A DNA stretch of 64,000 nt. Source: Pikeienuella litoralis. Lineage in GTDB: Bacteria; Pseudomonadota; Alphaproteobacteria; Rhodobacterales; Rhodobacteraceae. How positions within the stretch are numbered: position 1 is the first letter of the stretch; every line of letters begins with the position of its first letter. The stretch covers positions 62,001-126,000 of the forward strand of contig NZ_JBBHER010000004.1 in the NCBI RefSeq assembly GCF_037646705.1, read 5' to 3'. The position numbers and the translations under genes are program-made. Of this stretch, positions 54,568-63,885 are shown one piece after another. The notes under the pieces are model-generated. The model saw only the letters and a program-made list of their open reading frames with translations. It was not told the DNA's origin and searched no databases.

Positions 54568-54837
54568 TCAGGTCGGCCGCCCGAACACCGCCTGAATATC
54601 GGCGAGCGTGATGATCCCGCTCATGATGACGCCAAAGACGATCAGCCACGCCACCGCGGATGCGATCGTGGCCCAGAGCATCTTCTTCAGCATCATCGGA
54701 TTCTCGGGCGCGCCCGCCGAGGTTCCGGGCGCCACTTCTCCCGCCTCTTCCTGACTTCGGATGAACAGCGGCAAGAGCATGAACAACGCCATGAACCAGA
54801 GCAGCGCGTAAAGCACGAGGGCCGAGGTGATGTTCAT
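54568..54837 (-). CDS. DUF1467 family membrane protein
   Basis: An 89-residue protein with two transmembrane helices (about 5-25 and 57-80) and a Gly/Ala/Pro linker. Matches DUF1467, a small alphaproteobacterial family of unknown function found beside methylmalonyl-CoA epimerase. Start ATG 54837 overlaps the epimerase stop (ATGA). Confidence 0.85.
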   Translation of the reverse strand: MNITSALVLYALLWFMALFMLLPLFIRSQEEAGEVAPGTSAGAPENPMMLKKMLWATIASAVAWLIVFGVIMSGIITLADIQAVFGRPT

Positions 54838-55238
54838 GTCTGCTCCAGTTCCAGCAACGCGCCCTGAAAATCCTTCGGGTGGAGAAACAGGACGGGTTTT
54901 CCATGGGCGCCGATCTTCGGCTCTCCCGTTCCGAGAACGCGCGCGCCAGCCGCCTTCAGCCGGTCGCGCGCGGCGATGATGTCATCGACCTCATAACAGA
55001 TATGGTGGATGCCTCCGGCCGGGTTCTTCTCCAGGAACCCGGCGATGGGCGATCCCTCCCCCAGCGGATGCAGCAGCTCGATCTTGGTGTTCGGCAACTC
55101 GATGAACACGACGGTGACGCCATGATCGGGCTCATCCTGCGGCGGCCCCACCTTCGCGCCGAGCGTGTCGCGATACAGCGCCGCGGCCGCGGCCAGATCC
55201 GGCGTCGCGATCGCCACATGATTCAAACGGCCGATCAT
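54834..55238 (-). CDS. mce: Methylmalonyl-CoA epimerase
   Basis: A 134-residue vicinal-oxygen-chelate enzyme that interconverts the (2R) and (2S) forms of methylmalonyl-CoA; in this group it also serves the ethylmalonyl-CoA pathway. The start MIGRLNHVAIATPDL supplies the first His ligand, then VVFIELPNTKIELLHPLGEGSPIAGFLEKNPAGGIHHICYEVDD, and the final Glu ligand lies in ALLELEQ. ATG 55238 sits 6 nt after a GGAG; in-frame starts at 55244 and 55250 lack that spacing. Confidence 0.93.
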   Translation of the reverse strand: MIGRLNHVAIATPDLAAAAALYRDTLGAKVGPPQDEPDHGVTVVFIELPNTKIELLHPLGEGSPIAGFLEKNPAGGIHHICYEVDDIIAARDRLKAAGARVLGTGEPKIGAHGKPVLFLHPKDFQGALLELEQT

Positions 55239-55321
55239 CGGCATCTCCACTCTTTCCGGTCGACTCCGCCACAGCTCCCCGGCGGGGTCAAGGCGGCGAT
55301 AGCGCCCATCGCCGGCCCCGG

Positions 55322-58300
55322 TCAGAACTCGTCGACATAAAGGACGCCGTGCGCCGCCTTGATCGCGCCCTTGATCGCCGGCGTGACCGGATACTCCCCG
55401 GGCAGCGCCACTTCAACCTCGCGGCCAAGCTCCGGAAGCGTGAAGGCGAGGCGCACCGGCCCGCCATGCGCGCCCTTCGCCTCATCGAGGCGCGCGCGGA
55501 TGCTCTCAAGCGCGCGCATCTCGGTCACATGAATCCGGAGCCCGGCCGGGGCCGCGTCCCGGACCGCGTCGTCAATGGGCTGCACCGCGTCCACCAGCAT
55601 CTTCACCTGATCGCCGTCGATCTCGGGGGTGACCGTAAGCACCAGATTGTTTCCCGGCTCGAGATCGTCGCGATGCTGGGTCAGCACGTCGGAGAAGACC
55701 GTGACCTCATAGACGCCGGTGGGATCGGACAGTCTTACGAAGGCGAACCTGTTGCCCCGCGCGGATTTTCGCTCCTGGCGCGCCATGACCGAGCCGGCGA
55801 TGCGGGTGGAGACGCCGCTCCGGCCGCCCGCGACGATCTCGGCGTAGGTCTGCACCCTCTTGCGCTTCAGCGGCCCGGCGTAATCATCCAGCGGATGGCC
55901 GGACAGATAGAACCCCACCGCGGAGAACTCCTCCGCCAACCGTTCCGTCGGCAGCCAATCTTCGGGCGCGGCGAGGCGCGGCGGCGGCAGCCCCTGCCCC
56001 GTATCGCCGAAGAGAGACACCTGCGCCGAACTCGCCGCTTCGATCGAAGCGGCCGAATAGGCGGTCAGCATGTCGACGCTCTCCAACACCCGCCGCCGGT
56101 TCGGTTCGAGCCCGTCGAACGCGCCCGCCCGCGCCAGCATCTCGAGCGGCCTCTTGCCGATCCGCTTGCAGTCGACCCGGCGCGCGAAATCGAAAAGATC
56201 CGTGAAGGGGCCGCCGGCCGCGCGCGCCGCGACGATCAACTTCATCGCCTCCGCTCCCACGTTCTTCAGCGCGCCGAGCGCATAAAGCAGACGCCCGCCA
56301 TCCACGGTGAAGAAGGCGTCAGAGCGGTTCACGTCAGGCGGGATCGTCTCGATCCCCAGCCGATCGACCTCGCGCTTGTAGATCGCGAGCTTGTCGGTGT
56401 GATGCATGTCGCAATTCATCACCGCGGCCATGAACTCCACCGGGTGGTTCGCCTTCAGCCATGCGGTCTGATAGCTGACGACGGCGTAGGCGGCGGCGTG
56501 GCTCTTGTTGAAGCCGTAATTGGCGAACTTGTCCAGAAGATCCCAGACCTCCTGCGCCTTCGCCTTGTCGACGCCGTTCTTCGCCGCCCCGTCGAGGAAT
56601 TTCGGCCGCTCGGCGTCCATCGCCTCCTGGATCTTCTTGCCCATGGCCCGGCGCAGAAGATCCGCGCCGCCGAGCGTGTAGCCCGCCATTTTCCGGGCGA
56701 TCTCCATCACCTGTTCCTGATAGATGATGATGCCCTGCGTTTCGTCGAGGACATCGTCGATCAGCGGATGGATGGAGCCGCGTTTCTCCCGCCCGTTCTT
56801 GACGTTGCAGTATTTCGGGATGTTCTCCATCGGCCCCGGCCGATAGAGCGCGACCAGCGCGACGATATCCTCGATCGTCGTCGGCTGAAGCTGCCGGAGC
56901 GCGTCGCGCATCCCCTGGCTCTCCACCTGAAACACCGCGACGGTGTTCGCCGAGCCATAGAGCGCATATGTCTTTTCATCGTCGAGCGGGATCGCGTCGA
57001 TATCCACCTCGACGCCGCGCGCCTTGAGCAGGTCGAGCGCGCCCTGAATCACCGTCAGCGTCTTCAGGCCGAGAAAGTCGAACTTCACCAGCCCGGCCGC
57101 CTCGACCCATTTCATGTTGAACTGCGTCGCCGGCATGTCCGACCGCGGATCCTGATAGAGCGGGGCCAGCTCCACCAACGGCCGGTCGCCGATCACGACC
57201 CCCGCGGCGTGGGTCGAGGCGTTCCGAAGCAGCCCCTCCACCTTCTCGGCGATGTCCAGAAGCTGCCCGACGACGAATTCCTCGCGGGCCGCCTCGGCCA
57301 GGCGCGGCTCCTCCGCCCGGGCGCGCTTCACCGACATCGGCTTCACGCCCTCCATCGGGATCAGCTTGGACAGCCTGTCCACCTGCCCATAGGACATCTG
57401 AAGCACCCGCCCGACGTCGCGCACCGCCGCCTTCGAGAGCATGCCGCCGAAGGTGATGATCTGCGCCACGCGCTCGCGGCCGTATTTCCGCTGGACATAG
57501 GCGATCACCTCCTCGCGCCGATCCATGCAGAAATCGATGTCGAAATCCGGCATCGACACACGCTCCGGATTAAGAAAGCGCTCGAAGAAAAGGCCGTAAC
57601 GCAACGGATCCAGATTGGTGATCGTCAACGCGAACGCGACCAGAGAGCCCGCGCCGGAGCCGCGGCCCGGCCCGACCGGGATCCCGGCTTCCTTGGCCCA
57701 TTTGATGAAGTCGGCGACGATCAGGAAATAGCCGGGGAAGCCCATGCCCTCGATCACGCCGAGTTCGAACTCCAGCCGCTCCCTGTACGCCTCCGCCGTC
57801 GCGGCGAGCGGGATGACGGAAAGCCGCGCCTCCAGGCCGGCCCGCGCCTGAGAGCGCAATTCCTCAACCTCGTCATCGGCGAATTTCGGCAGGATCGGCT
57901 CGTGCGGCTTCGGTCGCCAGTGACAGCGCCGCGCGATCTCCGCCGTCATCTCGATCGCTTCGGGCAAGTCGCTGAAAAGACGACGCATCTCCTCGCCGGA
58001 CTTGAACCGATGCTCGGGGGTGAGACGCCGGCGCGCCTCCTGATTCACATAGGCGCCTTGCCCGATGCAGAGAAAGGCGTCATGCGCCTCATACATGTCG
58101 GCGCCGGGGAAATAGACATCGTTCGTCGCGACCAGCGGCGCGCCGCGCCGATAGGCTTCCTCGACGAACCAGCGCTCCGTCGCCTCCTCCTCCTCGGTCC
58201 TCAGCGCGCCCTCGGCTCCGTGCCGCTGGATCTCGATGTAAAGCCGGTCGCCGAAACGCTCGGCGAGCCGGTCCAGCAGCGCGCCGGCGTCGGCGGCCTT

Positions 58301-58753
58301 GCCGCCCAGCACCAGCCGGCCGAGCGGGCCGAGCGCGCCGCCGGTGAGCAGGATCAAGCCCTCCGCGCGGTCGCTCAGCGTCTCGAGCGTGACGTGATGC
58401 GGCGCGTCCCCCGCCTCCAGATAGGCGCTGGAGGAGAGCGCCATCAGGTTCCGGTACCCCGTCTCCGTCTGCGCCAGAACCACGACCGGAGCGGGCGGCG
58501 CCGGCCGCTGCCCCGGTTGCGGCGCCGGCGCATAGGCGAGGTCCAGCTGGCACCCGATGATCGGCTGCACGCCCGCCTTCGCGGCGGTTTCGGAAAACTC
58601 CAGCGCGCCGAAGAGGTTATTGGTGTCGGTGATCGCCACCGCCGGCATATTCGCGGCGGCGCAGAGCTTTGGCAGCGTCTTCACCGGCACCGCGCCCTCG
58701 AGCAGCGAGTAGATCGAATGGAGGCGCAAATGGATGAAGGGCGAGTCGGTCAT
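55322..58753 (-). CDS. dnaE: DNA polymerase III alpha subunit
   Basis: A 1143-residue replicative polymerase of the DnaE1 class. The PHP domain is first (FIHLRLHSIYSLLEGA), then the catalytic core with two aspartates in MPDFDIDFCM (about 400) and a third near 559 in FDFLGLKTLT; helix-hairpin-helix and OB-fold regions follow (RIAGSVMARQERKSARGN...DPTGVYEV) and the tau-binding tail is complete. No sign of a split gene or intein. It has no close partner genes; 70 bp separates it from the epimerase gene. Confidence 0.96.
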   Translation of the reverse strand: MTDSPFIHLRLHSIYSLLEGAVPVKTLPKLCAAANMPAVAITDTNNLFGALEFSETAAKAGVQPIIGCQLDLAYAPAPQPGQRPAPPAPVVVLAQTETGYRNLMALSSSAYLEAGDAPHHVTLETLSDRAEGLILLTGGALGPLGRLVLGGKAADAGALLDRLAERFGDRLYIEIQRHGAEGALRTEEEEATERWFVEEAYRRGAPLVATNDVYFPGADMYEAHDAFLCIGQGAYVNQEARRRLTPEHRFKSGEEMRRLFSDLPEAIEMTAEIARRCHWRPKPHEPILPKFADDEVEELRSQARAGLEARLSVIPLAATAEAYRERLEFELGVIEGMGFPGYFLIVADFIKWAKEAGIPVGPGRGSGAGSLVAFALTITNLDPLRYGLFFERFLNPERVSMPDFDIDFCMDRREEVIAYVQRKYGRERVAQIITFGGMLSKAAVRDVGRVLQMSYGQVDRLSKLIPMEGVKPMSVKRARAEEPRLAEAAREEFVVGQLLDIAEKVEGLLRNASTHAAGVVIGDRPLVELAPLYQDPRSDMPATQFNMKWVEAAGLVKFDFLGLKTLTVIQGALDLLKARGVEVDIDAIPLDDEKTYALYGSANTVAVFQVESQGMRDALRQLQPTTIEDIVALVALYRPGPMENIPKYCNVKNGREKRGSIHPLIDDVLDETQGIIIYQEQVMEIARKMAGYTLGGADLLRRAMGKKIQEAMDAERPKFLDGAAKNGVDKAKAQEVWDLLDKFANYGFNKSHAAAYAVVSYQTAWLKANHPVEFMAAVMNCDMHHTDKLAIYKREVDRLGIETIPPDVNRSDAFFTVDGGRLLYALGALKNVGAEAMKLIVAARAAGGPFTDLFDFARRVDCKRIGKRPLEMLARAGAFDGLEPNRRRVLESVDMLTAYSAASIEAASSAQVSLFGDTGQGLPPPRLAAPEDWLPTERLAEEFSAVGFYLSGHPLDDYAGPLKRKRVQTYAEIVAGGRSGVSTRIAGSVMARQERKSARGNRFAFVRLSDPTGVYEVTVFSDVLTQHRDDLEPGNNLVLTVTPEIDGDQVKMLVDAVQPIDDAVRDAAPAGLRIHVTEMRALESIRARLDEAKGAHGGPVRLAFTLPELGREVEVALPGEYPVTPAIKGAIKAAHGVLYVDEF

Positions 58754-58850
58754 GCGCCAACGCTAGAGAAGGGCGATCCGCCGCGCCAGCCCGACTGGCG
58801 AAACCGGCCCGGCGGCCTTATGGTGCGGCGAACAGACCAGAGGAGCCTCG

Positions 58851-59600
58851 ATGCTCGCCTTCGCCGTTCATTTCCTCGCGCTGACCGTTGTGATCTGGGT
58901 GATCAACACCGCGCTCTATTTTCTCGGAGGCTGGGCGATCCTCGCCTATGCGGCGCGCCGCTCCGAGCGGAAGATCCAGGCGAACGCCGATGGCGCGCAC
59001 CGGGCGCGAGAAGAAATCATGGAGAGCCTGCGCTCCATCGCCGCCACTTCGGCGTGCATGGCGCTGGCGATCACGCTCAGCGTCTTCGGCCATACGCTCT
59101 GGGCGCCGATGACGGGCTGGCTCGGCGTGATCGCGGGCGCCGCGATTCTCATCGTCGGGTACGATCTCTATTTCTACTGGGCTCACAGGCTTTTGCACAC
59201 CAAGCCGCTGATCCGGTATCACCGCTGGCATCATCAGTCCCGCGCGCCGACGGTCTGGTCCTCCGACAGCCAATCGCTGGTGGAGACGCTGATGCTTCAG
59301 AGCTTCATGATCTGGGCGGCGGTGCTCCTGCCGATCCCGCCTCTCGCCATCGTGCTTCACCGGCTCTACGATCATTTCAACGGCCAGCTCGGCCATTGCG
59401 GTTACGAATTCTTCGCCGACCGCGGCACGCGCTTCCCCTCGCCCATGGTTTGCGTCACGTATCATGATCAGCACCATGAGCTTTACCGGTGGAATTACGG
59501 GAATTTCACCTCGATCTGGGATCGGCTCCACGGCACGATGCACCCGGATTACGATCGACTCGTCGCCGAGCGGGAAAGAAAGACCGCAAAAGCGGAATGA
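58851..59600 (+). CDS. Fatty acid hydroxylase/sterol desaturase family protein
   Basis: A 249-residue di-iron membrane oxygenase. The histidine clusters HRLLH, HRWHH and YHDQHH lie in the expected order and spacing, with three or four transmembrane helices around them. Substrates in this family range from sterols to fatty acids and carotenoids; the actual one is unknown. Divergent from dnaE with 97 bp between the starts. Confidence 0.9.
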   Translation: MLAFAVHFLALTVVIWVINTALYFLGGWAILAYAARRSERKIQANADGAHRAREEIMESLRSIAATSACMALAITLSVFGHTLWAPMTGWLGVIAGAAILIVGYDLYFYWAHRLLHTKPLIRYHRWHHQSRAPTVWSSDSQSLVETLMLQSFMIWAAVLLPIPPLAIVLHRLYDHFNGQLGHCGYEFFADRGTRFPSPMVCVTYHDQHHELYRWNYGNFTSIWDRLHGTMHPDYDRLVAERERKTAKAE

Positions 59601-59745
59601 CGCCGCCGCGCGCCATCACGAAGCGGAGATCAGCAGCCGCGTCCACCTTGAAATGCGAGGCGCGCGCAGCCTTACTATGGAGTGAGCGGCGGCCGCGCCG
59701 CAGGATTGCGCGCAGCCCGCCGAGAGCGACGGAGGCCCGGAGCAC

Positions 59746-61101
59746 GTGAGACGCATCGCCCGTTGGTTCGCCGCGACCGCCGCCGCTGCGGCGATGTCCG
59801 TCGCCGTCGCCGCGCCCGTGCTCGCGGGGGGCCTGATCCGCGACGCCGAGATCGAGGCCACGCTGAAGAAGCTGTCGACGCCCATTTTCAACGCGGCGGG
59901 ACTCGCGCCCGACAGCGTTCATTTCTTCATTCTCTCAGACCCCACGCTCAACGCCTTCGTGTTTGGCGGCCGCAACATGGTCTTTCACACGGGCCTCCTC
60001 GCCGAGATCAAGCAGCCGGAAGGGCTGATGGGCGTGATCGCGCATGAAACCGGCCATATCTCCGGCGGGCACCTGACCCGGCGCGAAATCCACATGCGGG
60101 ACATGCAGGGCCCGATGGCTCTCGGCCTGTTGCTTTCGGCGCTGGCCGGCGCCGCGTCCGGCGAGCCGCAAGTCGCGATGGCTGGCGCGCTCGGCGCGCA
60201 ATCGGCCCTTCAGCGCAGCTTCATGGCCTATTCCCGATCCGAGGAATCGAGCGCCGATCAGGCCGGCGCGACGTATCTGGAGAAAGCCGACGTCGACCCC
60301 GCCTATGTGCTCGACGTGCTGAAGATCTTCCGCGATCAGGAGGTTTTCCAGGCCGCGAATGTCGATCCCTACGCGATCACCCACCCATTGAGCAGCGCGC
60401 GGATGGCCATGCTGGAGGACAGGGCCGCGAAAAGCCCCGCGAAAGGGAAGTCGGCCGGCCCCGAGCTCGCCTACTGGCACACCCGCATGCGCGCGAAGCT
60501 CACGGCCTTTACGGATCGACCGGAGCGAACGCTCTCCTCGCTCGAGATGGCGCCGGACCCGACGAGCGAGATCAACACGCTTCGCCGCGCGATCGCGCTT
60601 CATCGCCTGCCCGATCCGGCCGGCGCGCTGAAGGCGGTCGATCAACTCATCGCGCTTCGCCCCGACGACCCGTTCTATTGGGAGCTGAAGGGCCAGATCC
60701 TGTTCGAAAGCGGGCGCGGCGCGGCGGCGGTGGAGCCCTACCGCCGCGCCGTCGCGCTCGCGCCGAAGGAGGCGCTGATTCGCGGCGGACTTGGCCGCGC
60801 CCTCCTCGCGCTCGACGATCCCGCCTTCAACGCCGAGGCGTTGACCACGCTGGAGCAAGCGGCCCTCGGCGGCGCCGAGGAGCCCTCCGTGCTGCGCGAT
60901 CTCGCGCTCGCCTATGCGCGCGCGGGGGACGACGGCAAGGCCGCGCTCGCCACCGCTCAGCGCTTCGCCCTGGCCGGCGCGCCGCGCGACGCGCTTCGCC
61001 ATGCGACGCGCGCGCTCGATCAGCTGCCGGTCGGCTCTCCCGGCTGGCTGAGAGCCGACGATATTCGGGCTGTCGCCGAACAGTCGTTGCGTGATAACTG
61101 A
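59746..61101 (+). CDS. M48 metalloprotease with TPR domain, BepA-like
   Basis: A 451-residue periplasmic protease. Signal peptide (cleavage probably after VLAGG, about 26-29), zinc motif HETGH at 100-104, third ligand Glu in SEESSAD (about 166) and C-terminal TPR repeats (about 290-440). The arrangement matches BepA/YfgC, which degrades or assists misassembled outer-membrane proteins such as LptD. Start is GTG 59746, 10 nt after GGAGG. A DsbA-like gene follows 25 bp later. Confidence 0.9.
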   Translation: MRRIARWFAATAAAAAMSVAVAAPVLAGGLIRDAEIEATLKKLSTPIFNAAGLAPDSVHFFILSDPTLNAFVFGGRNMVFHTGLLAEIKQPEGLMGVIAHETGHISGGHLTRREIHMRDMQGPMALGLLLSALAGAASGEPQVAMAGALGAQSALQRSFMAYSRSEESSADQAGATYLEKADVDPAYVLDVLKIFRDQEVFQAANVDPYAITHPLSSARMAMLEDRAAKSPAKGKSAGPELAYWHTRMRAKLTAFTDRPERTLSSLEMAPDPTSEINTLRRAIALHRLPDPAGALKAVDQLIALRPDDPFYWELKGQILFESGRGAAAVEPYRRAVALAPKEALIRGGLGRALLALDDPAFNAEALTTLEQAALGGAEEPSVLRDLALAYARAGDDGKAALATAQRFALAGAPRDALRHATRALDQLPVGSPGWLRADDIRAVAEQSLRDN

Positions 61102-61126
61102 GCCGCAATATGAAAAGGACCGCTCT

Positions 61127-61873
61127 ATGACCCGCCTGATCGTGGCCACATTTTTTGCGCTCTCCGCGCTTTCCGTCATGGCGCCTGCGGGCGCTGCGGA
61201 GTTCTCGGACGCCGAGCAGGCCGCGATCAACGATCAGATCCGCGCCTATCTTCTCGAAAACCCGGAAGTCATCGTCGAGGCGATGCAGGTTCTGGAGCAG
61301 CGCCAGCGCGAGCAGGCGAATTCCGCCGACCGGGAAAAGATCGCCGCCGCCCGGAGCGAGCTCTTCGATGACGGCTTTAGCGGGGTTGCCGGCAATCCGA
61401 ACGGCGATGTGACCGTGATCGAATTCTTCGATTATGAATGCCCCTACTGCAAGCGCGCCCATGAAAGCCTGAAGTCCCTGCTCGAAGCCGACGACGGCGT
61501 CCGCGTCATCCTCAAGGAATTTCCGATCCTCGGTCCGAGGAGCACCTTCGCCAGCCGCGCGGCGATGGCGGCCCGGAGGCAGGGCGACGACCTCTACTGG
61601 GCGTATAGCGACGCCATGCTCTCGCATCGCGGCGCTCTGGATGAGCGGGCCGTCTTCACGATCGCCGGGGAGACCGGCCTCGACGTCGACCGCCTCAAGG
61701 CCGACATGGAGGACCCTGGCATCGCGGAGAACATCCGCGCCACATATGCGCTCGCGCGGCGGCTGGAGATCAACGGGACGCCGGGATTCATCATCGGCGA
61801 TCAGGTCGTCCGCGGTTTTGTTCCTTATGACCGGCTTCGGGAAATGGTCGAGGAGGCGCGCCGGCCGGGTTGA
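61127..61873 (+). CDS. DsbA-family periplasmic thiol oxidoreductase
   Basis: A 248-residue exported protein with a signal peptide (about 1-24, AGAAE cut region), a helical N-terminal segment (NPEVIVEAMQVLEQRQREQ) and a DsbA-like thioredoxin domain with CPYC at 105-108 and GTPGF cis-Pro near 217. The layout is that of ScsC/DsbA-like DSBA oxidoreductases. ATG 61127 follows AAAAGGAC. Probably co-transcribed with the M48 protease. Confidence 0.9.
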   Translation: MTRLIVATFFALSALSVMAPAGAAEFSDAEQAAINDQIRAYLLENPEVIVEAMQVLEQRQREQANSADREKIAAARSELFDDGFSGVAGNPNGDVTVIEFFDYECPYCKRAHESLKSLLEADDGVRVILKEFPILGPRSTFASRAAMAARRQGDDLYWAYSDAMLSHRGALDERAVFTIAGETGLDVDRLKADMEDPGIAENIRATYALARRLEINGTPGFIIGDQVVRGFVPYDRLREMVEEARRPG

Positions 61874-61892
61874 CCCCGGCGCGCGCCGATGA

Positions 61893-61920
61893 TTGACCGG
61901 AGAAGCCGACGTCGTATAAC
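61893..61920 (+). promoter_or_regulatory. Promoter of accBC (TTGACC-N16-TATAAC)
   Basis: The -35 TTGACC (61893-61898) and -10 TATAAC (61915-61920), 16 bp apart, begin 20 bp after the DsbA-like stop. The transcript would carry a leader of about 75 nt before the accB ATG; no leader ORF or clear terminator is seen in it. Confidence 0.7.
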
Positions 61921-62002
61921 GCGCGCACGCCCCGCGTAAACTGAAAATCCTATCGGCAGACAAGACGACCCCCGGGGCGACGGGCGAGAGAGAGGAGTCA
62001 TC

Positions 62003-62488
62003 ATGGCGAAGCAGCACGACGCCGATGTCGCGTTTATCGAGGCGCTGGCGCGTCTCTTGCGCGAACACGACCTCACCGAAATCGACGTCACCCGGGAAGA
62101 GGGCGAACACTGCGACCTGAAGGTGCGTCTGACGCGTCAGTTCGTTCAGGCGCAGGCGCCGGCGCAGGCTCAGCCCGCCGCCGCGCCGGCCGCGCCTCCG
62201 TCTCTGACCGCGCCCGCCGCCGCGCCGAGCGCCCCCGAAGATCCCGCGCAGCATCCCGGCGCAGTCACCTCGCCGATGGTCGGCACGGTTTATCTCTCGC
62301 CGGAGCCGGGCGCCCCCAGCTTCGTGAATGTCGGCGATCAGGTGAAAGAGGGGCAGATCCTCCTCATCGTCGAGGCGATGAAGACGATGAACCAGATTCC
62401 CTCTCCTTTCAGCGGCGTCGTCAAGCGGATCATGGTCGACAACGGCCAGGCCGTCGAATTCGGCGCTCCACTCGTCATCATCGAATAA
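62003..62488 (+). CDS. accB: Biotin carboxyl carrier protein of acetyl-CoA carboxylase
   Basis: A 161-residue carrier: N-terminal helical region, Ala/Pro-rich flexible linker (about 49-87) and biotinyl domain with EAMKTMN; Lys127 is the biotin attachment site. Start 62003 follows AGAGGAG. accC is 16 bp downstream. Confidence 0.96.
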   Translation: MAKQHDADVAFIEALARLLREHDLTEIDVTREEGEHCDLKVRLTRQFVQAQAPAQAQPAAAPAAPPSLTAPAAAPSAPEDPAQHPGAVTSPMVGTVYLSPEPGAPSFVNVGDQVKEGQILLIVEAMKTMNQIPSPFSGVVKRIMVDNGQAVEFGAPLVIIE

Positions 62489-62504
62489 TCAACAGGGGCG
62501 CGCC

Positions 62505-63842
62505 ATGGTCTCGAAGGTTCTAATCGCCAATCGCGGCGAGATCGCGCTCCGGATCCAGCGCGCCTGCCGTGAACTTGGCGTCCGGACCGTCGCCGCCCAT
62601 TCCACCGCGGACGCCGATGCGATGCATGTGCGCCTCGCCGATGAAAGCGTCTGCATCGGGCCGCCCGCCGCCGCGCAAAGCTATCTGAACATTCCCGCGC
62701 TGATCACCGCCTGCGAGATTTCAGGCGCCGACGCGATCCATCCCGGCTATGGCTTTCTCTCGGAAAGCGCCGCGTTCGCGCAGATCGTCGAGGAGCACGG
62801 CCTCACCTTCATCGGCCCGACCGCAGAACATATCCGCCTGATGGGCGACAAGATCACGGCCAAGGACACGATGCGCCGGCTCGGCGTGCCGTGCGTTCCG
62901 GGCTCCGAGGGCGGCGTCGCCACGCTCGACGCGGCGCGCCGCGCCGCCGAAGAGATCGGATATCCGGTGCTTGTCAAAGCCGCCTCCGGCGGCGGCGGGC
63001 GGGGCATGAAGGTGGCGCGGGACGCCGGTGAGATCGATGTCGCCTTCGGCGCGGCGCGCTCAGAAGCGAAAGCGGCCTTCGGCGACGACACCGTATATCT
63101 GGAGAAATACCTCGGGCGGCCGCGTCATATCGAGGTGCAGATCTTTGGCGACGGCGCAGGGAACGCGGTGCATTTCGGCGAACGGGACTGCTCGCTTCAG
63201 CGCCGCCACCAGAAGGTGCTGGAGGAAGCCCCCTCGCCGGCCATCGACCCCGACACGCGCGCCCGGATCGGCGGCCTCTGCGCCGATGCGGTGGCGAAGA
63301 TGGGCTACCGGGGCGCCGGAACGATCGAGTTTCTCTATGAGAACGGCGAGTTCTTCTTCATCGAAATGAACACGCGCATTCAGGTCGAACATCCGGTGAC
63401 CGAAGCGATCTTCGACGTGGACCTCGTCCGGGAGCAGATCCGGGTGGCCTCCGGTCTCGGACTCAGCTTCGCGCAAAAGGACCTGATCGTGCGCGGCCAC
63501 GCCATCGAGGCGCGCATCAACGCGGAATCCCTGCCCAATTTCGCGCCATCCCCCGGCCTGGTCACCGCCTATCACGCGCCGGGCGGGCTTGGCGTGCGTA
63601 TGGATAGCGGCATCTACGCCGGCTATTCGATCCCGCCCTATTACGACAGCCTCATCGGCAAGCTGATCGTCCACGCATCGGATCGTGAAACGGCCATCAA
63701 CCGGCTCGACCGCGCGCTGAACGAGCTTGTCGTCGTCGGGGTGCAGACCACCGGCCCGCTTTTCACGCGCCTTCTGGCGGAGCCGGATGTCCGATCCGGC
63801 GCCTATAACATTCATTGGCTGGAAAACTGGCTCAAGGAGTGA
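62505..63842 (+). CDS. accC: Biotin carboxylase subunit of acetyl-CoA carboxylase
   Basis: A 445-residue ATP-grasp carboxylase. N-terminal KVLIANRGEIALRIQRACRELG, the HPGYGFLSESAAFA block, the glycine-rich ATP-lid KAASGGGGRGMK (about 153-164) and MNTRIQVEHPVTE are hallmark motifs. Length is standard, so it is a single AccC, not a fused carboxylase. The gene forms a two-gene unit with accB. Confidence 0.97.
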   Translation: MVSKVLIANRGEIALRIQRACRELGVRTVAAHSTADADAMHVRLADESVCIGPPAAAQSYLNIPALITACEISGADAIHPGYGFLSESAAFAQIVEEHGLTFIGPTAEHIRLMGDKITAKDTMRRLGVPCVPGSEGGVATLDAARRAAEEIGYPVLVKAASGGGGRGMKVARDAGEIDVAFGAARSEAKAAFGDDTVYLEKYLGRPRHIEVQIFGDGAGNAVHFGERDCSLQRRHQKVLEEAPSPAIDPDTRARIGGLCADAVAKMGYRGAGTIEFLYENGEFFFIEMNTRIQVEHPVTEAIFDVDLVREQIRVASGLGLSFAQKDLIVRGHAIEARINAESLPNFAPSPGLVTAYHAPGGLGVRMDSGIYAGYSIPPYYDSLIGKLIVHASDRETAINRLDRALNELVVVGVQTTGPLFTRLLAEPDVRSGAYNIHWLENWLKE

Positions 63843-63855
63843 GCGCCCACTTGCT

Positions 63856-63871
63856 CCGGCGCGCACGCCGG
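63856..63871 (+). terminator. Hairpin after accC
   Basis: CCGGCG / CGCCGG, 6-bp stem with a 4-nt loop, 14 bp after the accC stop. No T-run follows; weak candidate. Confidence 0.3.
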
Positions 63872-63885
63872 ACGACAATCCGACC

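Noticed and set aside
55349..59467. A very long open frame opposite dnaE (over 1300 codons) and similar long frames opposite leuA, the methyltransferase and the ABC exporter
   Set aside because: They mirror the codon phase of the real genes in GC-rich DNA, have Arg/Pro/Gly-rich composition with no domain, and overlap genes with clear family motifs.
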